The notes below the pieces were generated by a model. It saw only the letters and a list, made by a program, of their open reading frames with translations. It was not told where the DNA came from and searched no databases. Position numbers and translations under genes: made by a program. Below are positions 13,790-14,977 of a DNA stretch of 14,977 bases, in pieces (positions within the stretch are counted from its first letter, which is position 1; each line of letters opens with the position of its first letter). Source of the DNA: Deltaproteobacteria bacterium (lineage in GTDB: Bacteria > Desulfobacterota > Binatia > Binatales > Binataceae); NCBI GenBank assembly GCA_021780585.1, contig JAJXYM010000119.1, forward strand, positions 1-14,977, given 5' to 3'.

Positions 13790-14793
13790 CGGGCGCCCGC
13801 GGGTTTGAACTTGATTGCCGCGTCGGCCGGCATGCCGGGTTTCAGCTCGTGCGTGGGATTATCGATATCGATCCTGATGCGATAGACGAGCGTTACCCGC
13901 TCGGCGTGGGTTTCGACGCTTTTGGGCGTGAATTCGGCATTGGAGGAGATGAGCGAAATGCGGCCGCGGTACTCGTGACCCGGATAGCTGTCGGTGGTCA
14001 CGATCGCGGCCTGACCAAAGCGCACGCGCCCAATATCGGGTTCATTGATATAGGCGCGCAGCCAGACATGGTCCAGATCCGCCAGGGTAAAGACCGGGGT
14101 TCCGGGCTGCATCGCTTCGCCCAATTCGGCGTTGCGGACCAGAATGACGCCCGAGAACGGCGCATACAGGATCGTATATCCCAGAATAATCCGCGCCAGC
14201 GTGAGGCTATTTTCCGCGTTCTTGACGTTGGCGCGCGCCACCGCGACGTTCGCGTCCGCCGCCGCCTGCAGGGCCTGATCGCGCAGGTAAATCGCGTACG
14301 ACTGCTTCAGGGCGGTGTCGGCGAGATCGCGCATCTGGGTGGAAATTGCCTCGTGCAGCCAGAGTTCCTGGTCGCGGCGAAAGTCGATCGTCTTCTCGGC
14401 CAGATCCGCATGATCGCTGGCGACCGTCCGTATGGCCGCTTCCCAGGTGCGGACAGCCGCGGCGAGCTGTCGCTTCTGGACTTGCAGGGTTTGCGCGGCG
14501 ATCACCACTTGCTGGCGGTAGTCGTCGTCATCCACGCGCGCCAGCATGGTCCCTTTCTCAACCCACTGACCCTCGTCGAACGGCAGCATCGAGATGCGCG
14601 ACTGAACGTCCTTGAAGCTCAGCACGCTTTCGTGCGCCTCGATATTGCCCGAGACCACAAGCGCTTCGCCGCCGCCGCTTTCGAACAGGCTGAACAACGA
14701 GTGAGACCGCGCCAATGCCGTTACAACCGCCACTGACGCCATTAGCGCCGCGGCTGCCGCGACGGTTAAAGCCACATGCCGAACCGGCCGCAT
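13786..14793 (-). CDS. HlyD-family periplasmic adaptor (membrane fusion protein, YbhG-like)
   Basis: This 335-aa protein is anchored by one N-terminal TM segment (about 7-28). A first half-lipoyl motif lies near 46-89 (VVSGNIEAHE, LPFDEGQWVEKGTMLARVDD). A long alpha-helical hairpin spans about 92-205, rich in Ala, Gln and Leu. The second half-lipoyl motif is YAPFSGVILVRNAELGEAMQPGTPVFTLAD (211-240), followed by a beta-barrel domain to about 330. This plan is standard for adaptors linking an inner-membrane exporter to an outer-membrane channel. A GTG lies directly before the ATG (14794-14796) and could add one residue; residue numbers here count that GTG as 1. The preceding gene's TAA is at 14797-14799, so spacing is 0-3 nt. 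No outer-membrane TolC-type gene is visible in the window. Confidence 0.92.
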   Translation of the reverse strand: MRPVRHVALTVAAAAALMASVAVVTALARSHSLFSLFESGGGEALVVSGNIEAHESVLSFKDVQSRISMLPFDEGQWVEKGTMLARVDDDDYRQQVVIAAQTLQVQKRQLAAAVRTWEAAIRTVASDHADLAEKTIDFRRDQELWLHEAISTQMRDLADTALKQSYAIYLRDQALQAAADANVAVARANVKNAENSLTLARIILGYTILYAPFSGVILVRNAELGEAMQPGTPVFTLADLDHVWLRAYINEPDIGRVRFGQAAIVTTDSYPGHEYRGRISLISSNAEFTPKSVETHAERVTLVYRIRIDIDNPTHELKPGMPADAAIKFKPAGAR

Positions 14794-14796
14794 CAC

Positions 14797-14977
14797 TTAC
14801 CGCTCACGATCGTCCTTCAGGCCGGATTTCCGGCCACGCCCACCCGTGGCGCGCGGCCTCGCCGTCTTCCCGCTACCGAGCTTCCGCTGAGCGGTCCCGC
14901 GATGTTCCTCGGCTTGCGCCAACGCCCTTCCATAGAGCCGCCAAAATCGACTGTTTTGCGAGAATGCCACGACTTCG
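14797..14977 (-). CDS. Unidentified protein, C-terminal fragment (possible transcriptional regulator)
   Basis: The last 59 codons are in the window, ending with TAA at 14797-14799; the start lies beyond the right edge. The tail begins EVVAFSQNSRFWRLYGRALAQ, which looks helical, and then becomes very basic and low in complexity (KTARPRATGGRGRKSGLKDDRER). I do not recognise the family. Position suggests a regulator: in E. coli the TetR-type repressor gene cecR directly precedes ybhG. That is inference from synteny, not from this sequence. It is the upstream member of the exporter operon, as the next gene starts within 3 nt. Confidence 0.55.
   Translation of the reverse strand, partial: EVVAFSQNSRFWRLYGRALAQAEEHRGTAQRKLGSGKTARPRATGGRGRKSGLKDDRER

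Overview
The window is GC-rich, gene-dense bacterial chromosome from a Gram-negative (diderm) organism. This is inferred from an HlyD-type periplasmic adaptor, a predicted outer-membrane beta-barrel protein and several exported periplasmic proteins. The sequence does not fix the lineage; a deep-branching proteobacterial or Binatota/Acidobacteria-like group would fit. I see no tRNA, rRNA, CRISPR array, insertion sequence or phage gene.

Layout. (1) 1-1300: the 3' end of a Nudix hydrolase gene (+), a GYD-domain protein (-), a gene-poor stretch, and a 64-67 aa protein of unknown function (-) with a recognisable sigma70-type promoter. (2) 1310-3079: a gamma-glutamyltranspeptidase-family Ntn hydrolase (+). 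It keeps the nucleophilic Thr but lacks the residues that hold a gamma-glutamyl group in true GGTs. (3) 4804-3113 (-): a three-gene operon of a cupredoxin, a one-haem CxxCH protein and an outer-membrane-barrel-like protein. A near-perfect Fur-box palindrome lies on its promoter, so I read it as an iron-responsive metal-uptake or electron-transfer module of the cell envelope. (4) 5123-9604 (+): a cell-wall/polysaccharide cluster of a beta-lactamase-fold serine hydrolase fused to a NamZ (DUF1343) exo-N-acetylmuramidase, then a NodB-type polysaccharide deacetylase, then a DUF4015/GHL-type glycosidase with an N-terminal Ig-like domain. (5) 14977-9617 (-): a tightly overlapping ABC export operon, HlyD adaptor, two ATPases and two ABC-2 permeases. 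It is syntenic with E. coli ybhGFSR, except that the double ATPase YbhF is split into two genes. It is preceded by the end of an unidentified gene at the right edge.

How the genes work together. Clusters 3, 4 and 5 each show translational coupling (1-nt or 4-nt overlaps), so each is probably one functional unit. Cluster 4 looks like cell-wall or exopolysaccharide turnover in the periplasm. Cluster 5 would form one trans-envelope exporter with two non-identical ATP sites, one canonical and one degenerate. The most unusual elements are the Fur-controlled cupredoxin/haem/barrel operon, the hydrolase-NamZ fusion with its downstream pair, and the GGT-family enzyme with an altered substrate pocket.
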